The notes: a model not told the origin generated them from the sequence alone. A DNA stretch of 15,362 nt from Clostridia bacterium (GCA_026000945.1 BNZI01000019.1:1-15362), one strand, 5' to 3'; shown: positions 1-7,610, counted from the first letter of the stretch. Numbers and translations: made by a program.

Positions 1-1554
1 GAATTTCTTCATTTCTTCAATATGTTTTTCTTCGCTGTGTATCAGATTGTTTGCTAGGTCTCCGTCTTCTTCTTCATCATCAAATTGTGACCAAAAGTTT
101 TTCTTTTTCTCGTCTTCTTTTACTTCAACTTCTTGATTTTCCTGTTCTAAAACTTCCTGCGCTTCTTCTCCGTCTTCTTCCTCATCATCAAATTGTGACC
201 AGATATTTTTCTTTTGTTTGATACTTTCTTTTTCTGCTTCTTGAGAATTTTCCCATTCTATCCCTTTTTTCGCTTCTTCTTCAGACTGAACTTGACTATT
301 TTCCTCTATGATTTGTGAATGACTTTCCTCTGTCACCCTCTCTTCTTTTATTACTTTCGTTTCTTGTCCAATATTTAACTCTTGTTCTTGTATATCTTTT
401 TCCGATTCAAAGAAAAAAGAGATTTCTGGTTCAAAAATACTGCGGACAAACTCTCTTTGCTGACTACTTAATTCTCGTTGATTTTGTGCAAGAAAAAAAG
501 AGGAAAATAAATCTGCTTCTACACGTCCTCCTGTATCTTCTGTGAAAACTTCACTACTATATTCTTCATCGTAGATATGCGCAATCTCCATAGTTAAGGC
601 ATTTGGATACATTGTGCGTATTTTACCCATTGGATCAAAAAGCTCCTCTACATCTGTTAAAGTAATATGCACATAATCTTCCCGATTACCTACGGGATCT
701 GCCTCTCCTGACAATAGTTCCTCTAAAGAAGCCTTGATTTTACGCATATCACGAATCGGATTTAAAGGTACTACACGAATCTGTATATTACCTTTATTCT
801 CTAATTCAATAATCGTCAAAGATTTTTTATGTTTACTTTCTGAAAAAGAATATTTCAAAGGAGAACCTGCATAACGTATCGTTTCTCTACCCACTTTTTG
901 CGGTCCATGCAAATGACCCAAAGCCACATAATCAAAACCTGCTAAAATTTCTGCATTTACTTCATCCAAACCTCCAATAGGACCCAGCTCAGATTCAGAA
1001 CGCACAACCTCGCTTCCTGGCATACGAAAAAATTGATGAGATAGCAAAATATTCCTTTCACTTAAGTTCAAAGACGCAGTAGATAAAACGGCTTTGATCC
1101 CATCCTCATAAGTAGATAATTCCCGATCTGGGAAAAAAGAACGAAGTGAGGCTGGTTTAACAAAAGGTAGAAGATAAATATTGATTTTACCGTATTCGTC
1201 AATCAATTGAAATTTTTCCATCTCACCGGAAAAATTTCCACTTACATAAACCTGACTATCTTCTAATAGTTTTCTGGCAAAACTGATTCTTTCTGCTGAA
1301 TCATGATTTCCTGCAATCATAAAAATCTTCACTGCAAGCTGCTTGATTTGCGTAATAAAACGGTCAAAAATTCTTACCGCTTCAACAGAAGGAATCAATT
1401 TGTCATAAATATCTCCAGCAATCAGAAGAACTTGTACCTGTTCATTCCTTATTGATTCTGCTATTTGATCCAGAATATATTCTTGTTCTTCCCCTAGAGA
1501 AACTCCATAAACTATTTTTCCAATATGCAAATCTGCGATATGCATGATTTTCAT
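1..1554 (-). CDS. sbcD: SbcD-like DNA repair exonuclease subunit, 3' end beyond window
   Basis: This is the nuclease subunit of the SbcCD (Mre11-Rad50-like) complex, which processes hairpins and double-strand ends. I translated the minus strand directly: 518 codons stay open to the left edge. Calcineurin-type metallophosphoesterase motifs are visible: ADLH (residues 7-10), GDIYD (47-51), GNHD (82-85), SHQ (172-174) and GHLHG (213-217), giving the full set of metal ligands. The ATG at 1554 follows an AGAGGA ribosome binding site, and the protein begins with the family-typical MKIMHIADLHIG. The usual SbcD is about 380-400 residues. Here the conserved body ends near residue 380 and a Glu/Asp/Lys/Gln-rich tail of at least 138 residues follows, containing a duplicated 15-residue motif. 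The partner sbcC would be expected just beyond the left edge; it is not seen. Family call is firm; the tail's role is unknown. Confidence 0.93.
   Translation of the reverse strand, partial: MKIMHIADLHIGKIVYGVSLGEEQEYILDQIAESIRNEQVQVLLIAGDIYDKLIPSVEAVRIFDRFITQIKQLAVKIFMIAGNHDSAERISFARKLLEDSQVYVSGNFSGEMEKFQLIDEYGKINIYLLPFVKPASLRSFFPDRELSTYEDGIKAVLSTASLNLSERNILLSHQFFRMPGSEVVRSESELGPIGGLDEVNAEILAGFDYVALGHLHGPQKVGRETIRYAGSPLKYSFSESKHKKSLTIIELENKGNIQIRVVPLNPIRDMRKIKASLEELLSGEADPVGNREDYVHITLTDVEELFDPMGKIRTMYPNALTMEIAHIYDEEYSSEVFTEDTGGRVEADLFSSFFLAQNQRELSSQQREFVRSIFEPEISFFFESEKDIQEQELNIGQETKVIKEERVTEESHSQIIEENSQVQSEEEAKKGIEWENSQEAEKESIKQKKNIWSQFDDEEEDGEEAQEVLEQENQEVEVKEDEKKKNFWSQFDDEEEDGDLANNLIHSEEKHIEEMKKF
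61..213 (-). repeat. Duplicated acidic motif inside the SbcD tail
   Basis: Two 45-nt segments (61-105 and 169-213) encode KKN(F/I)WSQFDDEEEDG, identical at 14 of 15 residues, with a period of 108 nt (36 codons). The motif joins a Trp/Phe hydrophobic patch to a run of acidic residues, a typical layout for a short linear binding motif. The surrounding tail is low in complexity and probably disordered. What it binds cannot be told from sequence. Confidence 0.85.
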
Positions 1555-1670
1555 GCGTTCTATCCTCTCTTTCGCCTACCTTTATCACATCCTAACTCAC
1601 TTATCCTGCTCGGCGTAATATGTAAAAGCGAGTCGATAAAAGACTCTGCTTCTTTTTGTTTGCTTGTCCC

Positions 1671-2189
1671 TTAAACACCCAAAGTTTCAAATTTTTCTTG
1701 CAACTTTTTATTGATTTGCTCTTTGATTTGTCCTAAATCCATTTGTATCGAAGCGGATAGTTCAGAATATAAAAGTTTTTCAGCATCCCTAAGTACATTC
1801 GTATCAGCTACGGTAAATTTTTGCTTTTCTAATCTTGATTCCATTTTTTTCCATAGTAAAGTCTTTACTAACTGAGCTAATTCCTGCGTACTGCCTTCTC
1901 TGATTACATTCTTAAAATTTTGGCTACGTTGCGTACGGTTATCTATCCATTCCAAATCCTCTAATTCTTGAATAGCTCCGAAAATCTTCTTTCCCTCTTC
2001 ACCAGAAATAATCTTTCTAATTCTTACTTTTTGATTGTCTACCGGTGTCATAATCACTGTACGATTTTCTCCGATCGGTGTCAGATGGTAATACATCTTC
2101 ATTGCTCCATCCATCTCTACTTCTGAATAATCCGCAATGATACAACAACCATGACAAGAATACATCACATATTCTCCCTTTTCAAACAT
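1671..2189 (-). CDS. CarD/CdnL-type transcriptional regulator
   Basis: A 172-residue protein of the CarD_CdnL_TRCF family, whose members bind the RNA polymerase beta subunit through a Tudor-like N-terminal domain and help or tune promoter opening. The N-terminus (residues 1-60) fits that domain: a start of the FEKGEYVMYSCHGCCII kind in place of the usual 'GD-VVYP-HGVG-I', followed by YYHLTPIG and a 'VIMTPVDN' strand. Residues 60-172 are helical and charged, as in the family's C-terminal DNA-contacting part. An AAGGAG site lies upstream of the ATG. It precedes sbcD by 116 nt on the same strand, so read-through is possible. The Cys-rich 'SCHGCC' replaces the usual Gly-rich turn and is a local oddity. 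Which promoters it controls cannot be inferred. Confidence 0.85.
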   Translation of the reverse strand: MFEKGEYVMYSCHGCCIIADYSEVEMDGAMKMYYHLTPIGENRTVIMTPVDNQKVRIRKIISGEEGKKIFGAIQELEDLEWIDNRTQRSQNFKNVIREGSTQELAQLVKTLLWKKMESRLEKQKFTVADTNVLRDAEKLLYSELSASIQMDLGQIKEQINKKLQEKFETLGV

Positions 2190-2303
2190 ATCTATCTCCT
2201 TTCATCTCTCTTAAAAGCAGATAACTCTCCTTAACTAATATTCTGTTCGTATTCGCGAGTATTTATACAAGTAATTCCCATCTAACCACATCTTTCCTTT
2301 CTT

Positions 2304-2333
2304 ATTGTATCATATTTTGCAAATTAAGGGCAA
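2304..2333 (-). promoter_or_regulatory. Candidate promoter for the carD-like gene
   Basis: On the minus strand, TTGCCC (2333-2328) is separated by 18 nt from TACAAT (2309-2304), about 115 nt before the start codon. The -35 box overlaps the arm of the hairpin at 2326-2354, which could matter for regulation. The match is moderate. Confidence 0.45.
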
Positions 2334-2423
2334 GTGATGAGTCAACTTGCCTTTCATCAACAGGGTTTGCGTTCTATAAAGCAAATCACAAAAAGAACTG
2401 TAGGTTTCCAAGCCGTTGATGAA
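2326..2423. repeat. Structured intergenic stretch with nested inverted repeats
   Basis: The spacer between the divergent carD and lipoprotein genes holds a 10-bp stem (2326-2335 with 2345-2354, one G-T pair) around GGCAAGT/ACTTGCC. It also holds a wider 9-bp perfect pair TTCATCAAC (2353-2361) / GTTGATGAA (2415-2423), and an inner TTTGC/GCAAA pair (2366-2370, 2381-2385). The first hairpin recurs in related form at 3658-3693. It could be a bidirectional terminator or a relic of a mobile element. Confidence 0.5.
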
Positions 2424-2460
2424 TTTTTAGTGAATTGTTTCCTTTTATTACCTAAAAAGA

Positions 2461-2488
2461 TTGACTGAATCTTACAATGTGATACAAT
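2461..2488 (+). promoter_or_regulatory. Promoter for the YdhK-like lipoprotein
   Basis: TTGACT (2461-2466), a 16-nt spacer and TACAAT (2483-2488) form a good housekeeping-type promoter. The transcript would have a leader of about 90 nt containing a long-range inverted repeat (2504-2515 with 2554-2565, 11 of 12 pairs), ending just before the GGAGGA ribosome binding site at 2575-2580. Confidence 0.7.
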
Positions 2489-2587
2489 AAACTGAAACTT
2501 GATCAGCAAAAATACTATAGCTTACTTTGTACCAATATCTTTCAAATTCATGAGTATTGTTGCTGAAAATTTTTGGAGGATTAAATT

Positions 2588-3184
2588 ATGAAAAAAAATA
2601 TTTTTACATACGGTATCGTACTCAGTAGTGCGTTAATCGTATTAACTGCATGTAGTAGCGGTTCTGATACCACTACCACTACTACATCATCTACCACCAC
2701 TTCTACCACAACAACAGCAACAACAAGCATTAGCACATCTTCTACCTCAACACATGGGGAGCATTCAGGAGAAATTCCTAATGGAATGCAAAATGCTGCA
2801 AACCCTGCTTTTCCTGTAGGCAGCACCATTTCAGTTACGGCCGACCACGTAAATGGCGGTAAAGTTACCAAGGCTACCGTGGTAAAAGCCTTCGATACTA
2901 CTGCTCTTCAAGTAAACTATACACCTACAGATGGAGGATCTCCGGTAATAGATCATAAATGGGTTGTGTTAGAAGAGTTAAAAAACCAAACTGCCCCTCC
3001 CAAAGTAGGAGATACTGTAACTTTAGAAGCCAGCCATTTACCGGGTATGCAAGGAGTTGAAGCAGAAGTAACCGGTTTATATGAAGGTGTTGTTTATGTC
3101 ATCGATTTTGAAGATGATCATGGTATGGAAATGAAAAACCATCTTTGGATTTCAGAAGATGAAGCCCAAAGTGATTCAGAATAG
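2588..3184 (+). CDS. YdhK/DUF1541-type surface lipoprotein
   Basis: A 198-residue exported lipoprotein. The signal peptide (residues 1-21) ends in a lipobox L-T-A-C with Cys22 as the lipidation site. A linker at 26-55 is almost entirely Thr and Ser, followed by a His-containing HGEH segment. Two tandem modules of the DUF1541 (YdhK) type follow at about 77-130 and 140-190. The first has ADHVNGG, a 'VNYTPTDGG' strand and DHKWVVLEE; the second has ASHLPGMQG, VVYVIDF and NHLWISEDE. The paired His/Trp positions are family hallmarks. DUF1541 proteins are cell-surface proteins of unknown biochemical role; metal or stress links are only suggested by context elsewhere. GGAGGA lies 7 nt before the ATG, and its own promoter is present. 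The module call is confident, the function is not. Confidence 0.85.
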   Translation: MKKNIFTYGIVLSSALIVLTACSSGSDTTTTTTSSTTTSTTTTATTSISTSSTSTHGEHSGEIPNGMQNAANPAFPVGSTISVTADHVNGGKVTKATVVKAFDTTALQVNYTPTDGGSPVIDHKWVVLEELKNQTAPPKVGDTVTLEASHLPGMQGVEAEVTGLYEGVVYVIDFEDDHGMEMKNHLWISEDEAQSDSE

Positions 3185-3186
3185 TA

Positions 3187-3530
3187 GTGAACTACCCACT
3201 ACCCTAAAGGGATAGTGGCTTCTGAAATGGAGCTAGGTTCACTAGACTCAGTATTCAGAAACGGATACTACGATAGTTAAGTTAGGTCATGATACCTATG
3301 GTTGATGTATCAGACCATTGCTCTATCACCTATGTTTAGTTTAGCTGAGGTAAGGCTATTGTGATATAGGTGCAAAAAACCTAATGATCATTGTCGAGAG
3401 GAGACCGGATTCTCTATTTTGTAACAAACTAGAGATACGCATTACCTACAGCAATGTAGAAAGTTTATAAGCATGGGCTTACATCCACTACTCTAAAGGG
3501 ATAGCGGTTTGGCGCCCATACTTATAAAAC
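3187..3530 (+). ncRNA. Structured non-coding stretch, possible IS200/IS605-associated RNA relic
   Basis: Starting 3 nt after the lipoprotein stop codon is a chain of hairpins. GTGAAC (3187-3192) pairs with GTTCAC (3237-3242) around an inner stem CCACTA-CCC / GGG-a-TAGTGG (3196-3218). CACCTAT (3327-3333) pairs with ATAGGTG (3366-3372). A 15-nt arm at 3464-3478 pairs with 3514-3528 (14 of 15) around a second copy of the inner stem (3485-3507). The paired 'CCACTA-CTAAAGGGATAG-GG' hairpins resemble the right-end or guide-RNA scaffolds of IS200/IS605-type elements. No transposase or TnpB/IscB reading frame is beside it, so it is a solo relic or an independent structured RNA. The class assignment is inference. 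Confidence 0.45.
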
Positions 3531-3612
3531 TGATAAAGAATTTCAGTCCTTTATCGAATATTCATAAGACCCCTTGTCTAAACTAAAAAGAAAATTCATT
3601 AACTAAAAACTG

Positions 3613-3644
3613 AATCAGTAGGAGGTTGACCTCAGCAGCTGATT
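3613..3644 (+). repeat. Hairpin AATCAG...CTGATT, related copy at 8591-8621
   Basis: AATCAG (3613-3618) pairs with CTGATT (3639-3644), enclosing an inner GAGG/CCTC stem with loop TTGA. The same two-storey architecture with the same outer arms occurs at 8591-8621. It is probably a part of a dispersed element. Confidence 0.55.
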
Positions 3645-3657
3645 TTAGCACATGATA

Positions 3658-3693
3658 AAAGGCAAGTTGATTCAAGAGAATACACTTGCCTTT
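3658..3693 (+). repeat. Perfect 10-bp hairpin just before a small gene
   Basis: AAAGGCAAGT (3658-3667) pairs perfectly with ACTTGCCTTT (3684-3693). It lies in the leader of the gene starting at 3721 and is a close relative of the hairpin at 2326-2354. It could act as a leader hairpin or be an old repeat. Confidence 0.6.
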
Positions 3694-3720
3694 CAGCGCA
3701 AAAGAAAGGTGTCCATCATT

Positions 3721-3951
3721 ATGGCTTTATCCACAAATTCCAGTAAAACTCTCAACTCAATTTGCGAATATTTTAACCGTACTCACAAAAATTCTTTCAC
3801 TCTTGCCGAAGCCAGAATACAAAGCACAGAATCTATCATTAATGACTTAGAACATCAAGGGTATATTTCTGTTCGTCGTTTTGTGAATGATACCGTCACT
3901 TTATTGACCAAAGCTAAAGTGCATGCACAATCACTACAAAGAAAAATATAA
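3721..3951 (+). CDS. Small protein of unknown function, winged-helix-like
   Basis: I chose the ATG at 3721 (76 residues, beginning MALSTNSSK) because an AAAGGTG ribosome binding site ends 8 nt upstream. An in-frame ATG at 3652 would add 23 residues, but it lacks such a site and lies over a hairpin. The protein has alternating helices and a short beta-like end: 'TLNSICEYFNRTHKNSF', 'AEARIQSTESIINDLEHQGYISV' and 'RRFVNDTVTLLTKAKVH'. A helix-helix-strand pattern with 'LEHQGYISV' looks like the wing region of a winged-helix DNA-binding fold, but no family is recognised. A strong terminator follows. It stands alone, with no operon partners. Confidence 0.6.
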   Translation: MALSTNSSKTLNSICEYFNRTHKNSFTLAEARIQSTESIINDLEHQGYISVRRFVNDTVTLLTKAKVHAQSLQRKI

Positions 3952-3996
3952 ATGAACATTATTCTCTGAAATAGATAAAGCTTAGGTAGGTTTTTA

Positions 3997-4041
3997 CTTG
4001 TCTTAGCATTTACCAACCTACAAGCTAAGACAAGCTTTTTT
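3997..4041 (+). terminator. Strong intrinsic terminator
   Basis: CTTGTCTTAGC (3997-4007) pairs perfectly with GCTAAGACAAG (4024-4034), followed by CTTTTTT (4035-4041). It lies 46 nt after the 76-residue gene. An upstream segment around 3984-3992 (AGGTAGGTT) can pair with AACCTAC inside the loop (4015-4021), giving a competing fold. Confidence 0.85.
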
Positions 4042-4248
4042 CAAGAGCGATAGATAAAATTTCTAGGTTTTACCTATTCAAACAGAAAAACCTATATTCA
4101 TTATCATTAGGCTCAAATGCCGCCTCTGTGACTATGTAACACTCCAGCAAATTTCTTTGCCTTGCCTCAAGCAAAGCGTCACAAATTTTTCTTCTCTTTC
4201 AAAAAATATCTCACAAATCCAATATTTTCACCCGATGAATACAGGTTC
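4042..4248. other. Intergenic stretch, possible decayed repeat
   Basis: No gene was seen. A short hairpin CTTTGC/GCAAAG lies near 4157-4186, after a 'GTGACTATGTAACACTCC' string that loosely resembles the GTGACATACTCC start of the repeats at 8113 and 14361. The similarity is weak, and the stretch may be just the 3' region of the membrane-protein gene. Confidence 0.3.
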
Positions 4249-6069
4249 TTAGTTGCGATCTGGTATATGATAAATCTGAATCTTATCTTTCACTTCTGAA
4301 AATAATTCATAATTTCCAAATTGTTCAAGCATTTTCTCTCCATTTTCTCTTGTATCTGGATAACGGATATCAATAACCAAAAAATCTGTATGATGATTAT
4401 TTTCTGCTGTTTTTTGTATTTCATATAATTCCAAGTGATTCCACAAATGTGGCAATAAAAATCCTGAACTAGTCACAGAAACATCTTCTGGAATTTCTTT
4501 TAAAGCATCTTCCATTTCTTGATATGTTTTATGGTTCTTAATATAGCCTTTCGCCATAGAATAGCTATAAGGTAGTACTGAACCCGAAAATAAAAGAATA
4601 GAAATTAATACAGAAGTCATTAGGAAAACTTTAGCCCTTGGTCTTGTCCATTCTTTCAACTGTAATAAAAATAAATAAAAGAAAATTCCTGCATTAGCAA
4701 AATGGTATTGAAAATTAATTTGGGATTGATAAGGCCAAGCAGGAGCTAAATTCAACAACAATAAAGGTAAAAACAAAACTAGTCGACTATATTTTTTCTG
4801 CAAAATGATAATGCCAGTGAAAGGCAAGAATAAATAAGCCAAATATTCTATATTTTGCAAAGAAAAACATTCTTGCCAGAAATACGCCGGATTCATCAAA
4901 ATAGCTTTGATCGTTTGCAACATAATATTCGTTCCCTCTTCGAAACGAAAATTACCTAAACGGCTATTGTCTTGCAGCCCCGGACCAACAAAAAGCAAAA
5001 TGGAGCAAACGATCAAAAAATAGCTAGCAGCAATGATCAATATTGTCCAAGATTTTTTCTTTTCTCTCCCTGAAAGCAAATAATAAAGGGCTATGCAGAT
5101 TAGATAAACTGGGGCTTCTTCCTTTACCATTAAAGTAAAAATTAAGGATAACCAAAATAATTTATTTTTTTTCGCTTCTATCGCATAAATAAGAAAGAGA
5201 ATGCCAACTGTATAAAAACAGTTTTCATGAATATCATAAAAAGTGCCTGTAGATAACACAGGATAACACACATAGCATAAAAGAAGCAAAGTTGTTTTTT
5301 TTGTTGAAAATTCAAAATGTTTACATAATAACAACAAAGGGATAAGCCCTAAAGCCAAAATGAACGCTTGAAAAATCTGTAAAGTTACTGGTGTGGGCAA
5401 CAGCCAATAAAAAGGTAAGATCAGATAAAAAATCGGTGAGAAATGTACAGAAAAATGAGATAGCCACCTCCCTCTTTCTACAGTGGTAAATGGTAATCCT
5501 ATTTTTTTCATTGAATGAAACATTTGTGCAAAAATACCCATATCAAAAGTAGAATTGTGAAATCCTTTATATCGAAATACTGTAGCTAAGGAAATGACAA
5601 TAACCATAAAAATAAAACAAATTGCTGTGATGATCACTAAACTTTTTTCTGAGATAATCAAACGAGTATATACCTTAACTAAACTATTTGCAGAATAAAA
5701 AAAGACAATCAACAAAGGAATAATAAGAGATAAAGCAAAGATTTTTCGACTGATGCTTTCCGCATTTTCAGTATAAAGAAAGATACTAAACAGACTATAG
5801 ACAAAAACTTCTACAAATAAAAAAACTTTGAACCAATCTTTTTGATAAGAAACTAATTTTTTTAGAATCATCCATAAAATAAGGAAAACCAACGCAAAAA
5901 GAAAAAAAGTCTGTTCTTTCAGAAAATTCTGTTTTGTTGCATAGGCAAAAGAACGGTTAAAAAAGACAAGAATAAACCAAGTACAAAAAAAAGCAAGCAG
6001 CCCATTTTCAATATTCATTTTTTTCAGTGACAACTTGATTTGATTAAAATAATTTACAACAATACTCAT
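4249..6069 (-). CDS. DUF2079-type polytopic membrane protein, GT-C glycosyltransferase-like
   Basis: A 606-residue integral membrane protein with about a dozen hydrophobic segments and a soluble C-terminal region from about residue 505. It fits the DUF2079 family, which is related to GT-C fold glycosyltransferases that use lipid-linked sugars. Typical marks are FDMGIFAQ (175-182) with its acidic residue in the first extracytoplasmic loop, SVHFSPIFYLILPFYWL (207-223), YDIHENCF (278-285), a KEE after a membrane segment (316-318) and YQSQINFQYHFAN (447-459). The C-terminal part is a small alpha/beta-like region including 'TDFLVIDIRYPD' (561-572). The acceptor and donor are unknown. An AAGGA-type ribosome binding site precedes the ATG. 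It lies 89 nt downstream of the Nudix gene on the same strand, with a hairpin between. Catalysis is inferred from the family, not shown. Confidence 0.8.
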   Translation of the reverse strand: MSIVVNYFNQIKLSLKKMNIENGLLAFFCTWFILVFFNRSFAYATKQNFLKEQTFFLFALVFLILWMILKKLVSYQKDWFKVFLFVEVFVYSLFSIFLYTENAESISRKIFALSLIIPLLIVFFYSANSLVKVYTRLIISEKSLVIITAICFIFMVIVISLATVFRYKGFHNSTFDMGIFAQMFHSMKKIGLPFTTVERGRWLSHFSVHFSPIFYLILPFYWLLPTPVTLQIFQAFILALGLIPLLLLCKHFEFSTKKTTLLLLCYVCYPVLSTGTFYDIHENCFYTVGILFLIYAIEAKKNKLFWLSLIFTLMVKEEAPVYLICIALYYLLSGREKKKSWTILIIAASYFLIVCSILLFVGPGLQDNSRLGNFRFEEGTNIMLQTIKAILMNPAYFWQECFSLQNIEYLAYLFLPFTGIIILQKKYSRLVLFLPLLLLNLAPAWPYQSQINFQYHFANAGIFFYLFLLQLKEWTRPRAKVFLMTSVLISILLFSGSVLPYSYSMAKGYIKNHKTYQEMEDALKEIPEDVSVTSSGFLLPHLWNHLELYEIQKTAENNHHTDFLVIDIRYPDTRENGEKMLEQFGNYELFSEVKDKIQIYHIPDRN

Positions 6070-6105
6070 TTTCCTTATATCCTTATTTTGCTTTAAACTA
6101 GTACT

Positions 6106-6137
6106 AAGCTTGCATTCTTCACATGAAATACAAGCTT
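6106..6137 (-). terminator. Hairpin between the Nudix and DUF2079 genes
   Basis: AAGCTTG (6106-6112) pairs with CAAGCTT (6131-6137), and inner bases extend the stem (ATTC/GAAAT-like). There is no strong T-tract on the minus strand, so it may only slow or partly stop transcription between the two genes. Confidence 0.35.
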
Positions 6138-6158
6138 AAATTAATTTGAGTTCATTTT

Positions 6159-6611
6159 TCAGAAATATTTTTTATTGCCCCAGAGATTACTTTTTTTTAA
6201 ATCTAAATATTCATTATATGCTTTTTCTAAGATTTGCTTTTCATTAGGAAAACGCAATAAATGATATGCCTCATAAAATTTATAATACCCAGAATCTAAA
6301 AAATACTCTTCTCGCTGCGGTTTACTGTAATAGCTGTCTGCCATCATCAAATACCAGTGAACATTTTTATCCACTAAGTCATGGCTTTTACGAAAAATAT
6401 ACTGACTCGTACCTACATACTTAATAATAGATGCCCTTACATCTGTTTCTTCTTTTACTTCTCTTAGGGCTGTTTCTTTGTACTCCTCATCAGCTTCTAC
6501 AGTTCCTTTGGGTAATACCCAACCCTCATACTTATTTAGATAATTTTTGTATAGGACTAAAATCTTACCACGAAATATCACCACACCGCCACAGCTCGTT
6601 GCCTCAACCAT
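6159..6611 (-). CDS. Nudix hydrolase, diadenosine-polyphosphate-hydrolase-like
   Basis: A 150-residue single-domain Nudix protein; the family cleaves nucleoside diphosphate linked to another moiety. The Nudix box spans residues 36-58: Gly36, Glu42, Arg50, Glu51, Glu54 and Glu55 are in place, so the metal-binding Glu residues are present. The usual Gly near the end of the box is Asp57, a departure from consensus. The N-terminal strand 'SCGGVVIFRGKILVLY' and 'GWVLPKGTVE' fit the Ap4A hydrolase/MutT-like subgroup. The C-terminus (about 100-150) is helical. An AGGGGGAA site precedes the ATG, and a good promoter lies 39 nt upstream of it. The substrate cannot be told from sequence; housecleaning of nucleotides or Ap4A is the best guess. 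Confidence 0.88.
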   Translation of the reverse strand: MVEATSCGGVVIFRGKILVLYKNYLNKYEGWVLPKGTVEADEEYKETALREVKEETDVRASIIKYVGTSQYIFRKSHDLVDKNVHWYLMMADSYYSKPQREEYFLDSGYYKFYEAYHLLRFPNEKQILEKAYNEYLDLKKSNLWGNKKYF

Positions 6612-6649
6612 TGCAATTCCCCCTGTCTATTTGGTGTGCTTTTATTTTC

Positions 6650-6678
6650 AGTATAACCTTTTTTCTTATCTTATGCAA
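6650..6678 (-). promoter_or_regulatory. Promoter for the Nudix gene
   Basis: On the minus strand, TTGCAT (6678-6673), a 17-nt spacer and TATACT (6655-6650) form a near-consensus promoter 38 nt upstream of the start codon. It probably also serves the DUF2079 gene by read-through. Confidence 0.8.
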
Positions 6679-6948
6679 GTACCCTAATGAAGACTAAAGC
6701 GCATTCTTCATTCATCCACTATCTCTGCTTTGAACCTCATTATTGCTTAGATCCATCCGATGAGAACGATATAATTTCTAAAGCTGTAATCAACAGTTAA
6801 TACTACTTTTTTACTGATTCTAATTTTTTATTTTGCTTTTTCCTTTTTTTCTTTCTCATTACTTCCTTTACGACATCATAAAATTGTGGTAGGATGACAA
6901 GAATAATGTTCAATAGACTTAATATTTTGCCAAAGAAAAGGAGAATAA

Positions 6949-7464
6949 ATGAAAACACAAATCATTAATATGAATGACTACCACAAATTTATTTTACTCA
7001 TGGACTCTTTTACCCTTAATTTAGAAGAAATGCTCAAAAAATATTCGTCTTTAACCATGCATAGAGATGAATTATATGCTTTTCACTCAATTTATTTAAA
7101 TGAGATGGATTCCATGCTGATTGCCTGTCCAGATGATCTTTCTTTTTACCATTTTCATCATCTCGTCCTTTGGCTGGCATCTGGAAAGAGTTATGGAATC
7201 ATGCTCCACAAAGAAAAAGAAGAACTCTCTTACTATTGCCATCCAGATCCTAATGATCAGGAGGATGAGACAGTCATTGGATATTTTAATACCAACACGA
7301 TGTTTTATCTACATGTTCCTAGTAGCGCAAAACAACCTATGGTAGAAATCCATGAAGCCCCACCCGATGCTTTTACCTGGCCTAGCATATTGTCAGCAGA
7401 TAATCAGGATTATTTTTCCAACTTCCCTTTCAATGAAGCCAAAAAAATCTCACTTAATTTGTAA
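6949..7464 (+). CDS. Protein of unknown function, 171 residues
   Basis: No family is recognised. An AAGGAG site at 6938-6943 precedes the ATG, and a terminator-type hairpin lies about 100 nt after the stop, so it looks like a real monocistronic gene. The N-terminal half is helical ('YHKFILLMDSFTLNLEEMLKKY', residues 11-32), followed by a mixed region with 'FYHFHHLVLWLASGKSYGIMLH' (126-nt region around residues 66-87). The C-terminal part is acidic and proline-containing. There is no signal peptide and no convincing membrane segment, so it is probably cytosolic. The His/Tyr-rich centre has no recognisable catalytic pattern. The 249-nt spacer upstream is T-rich on the plus strand and shows no clear promoter. 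A structure-based comparison would be needed to say more. Confidence 0.7.
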   Translation: MKTQIINMNDYHKFILLMDSFTLNLEEMLKKYSSLTMHRDELYAFHSIYLNEMDSMLIACPDDLSFYHFHHLVLWLASGKSYGIMLHKEKEELSYYCHPDPNDQEDETVIGYFNTNTMFYLHVPSSAKQPMVEIHEAPPDAFTWPSILSADNQDYFSNFPFNEAKKISLNL

Positions 7465-7560
7465 CTCTTTCTGTCAAAAATAATTTTGTTATTTCACAAA
7501 CGAAATGCAATCTTAAATAGGAAAAAACTTAAAAATACCCCACAGTCTGCTCCTTATTTA

Positions 7561-7610
7561 ACCCACGTATAAAAATAACGATAAACTTTCATACGTGGGT
7601 TTTATTTTAT
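7561..7610 (+). terminator. Intrinsic terminator after the 171-residue protein
   Basis: ACCCACGTAT (7561-7570) pairs perfectly with ATACGTGGGT (7591-7600), followed by TTTATTTTAT. The loop is 20 nt. It is probably bidirectional. Confidence 0.75.

Noticed and set aside
315..545. Plus-strand frame of 76 codons rich in Leu and Ser
   Set aside because: It is the antisense shadow of the acidic SbcD tail, with no ribosome binding site.
2581..2871. Minus-strand frame with long Val runs
   Set aside because: The Val runs are the reverse complement of the Thr-codon tract of the lipoprotein; no family and no start signal.
3652..3720. N-terminal extension of the small gene from ATG 3652
   Set aside because: No ribosome binding site and it lies over a perfect hairpin; the ATG at 3721 has a proper site.
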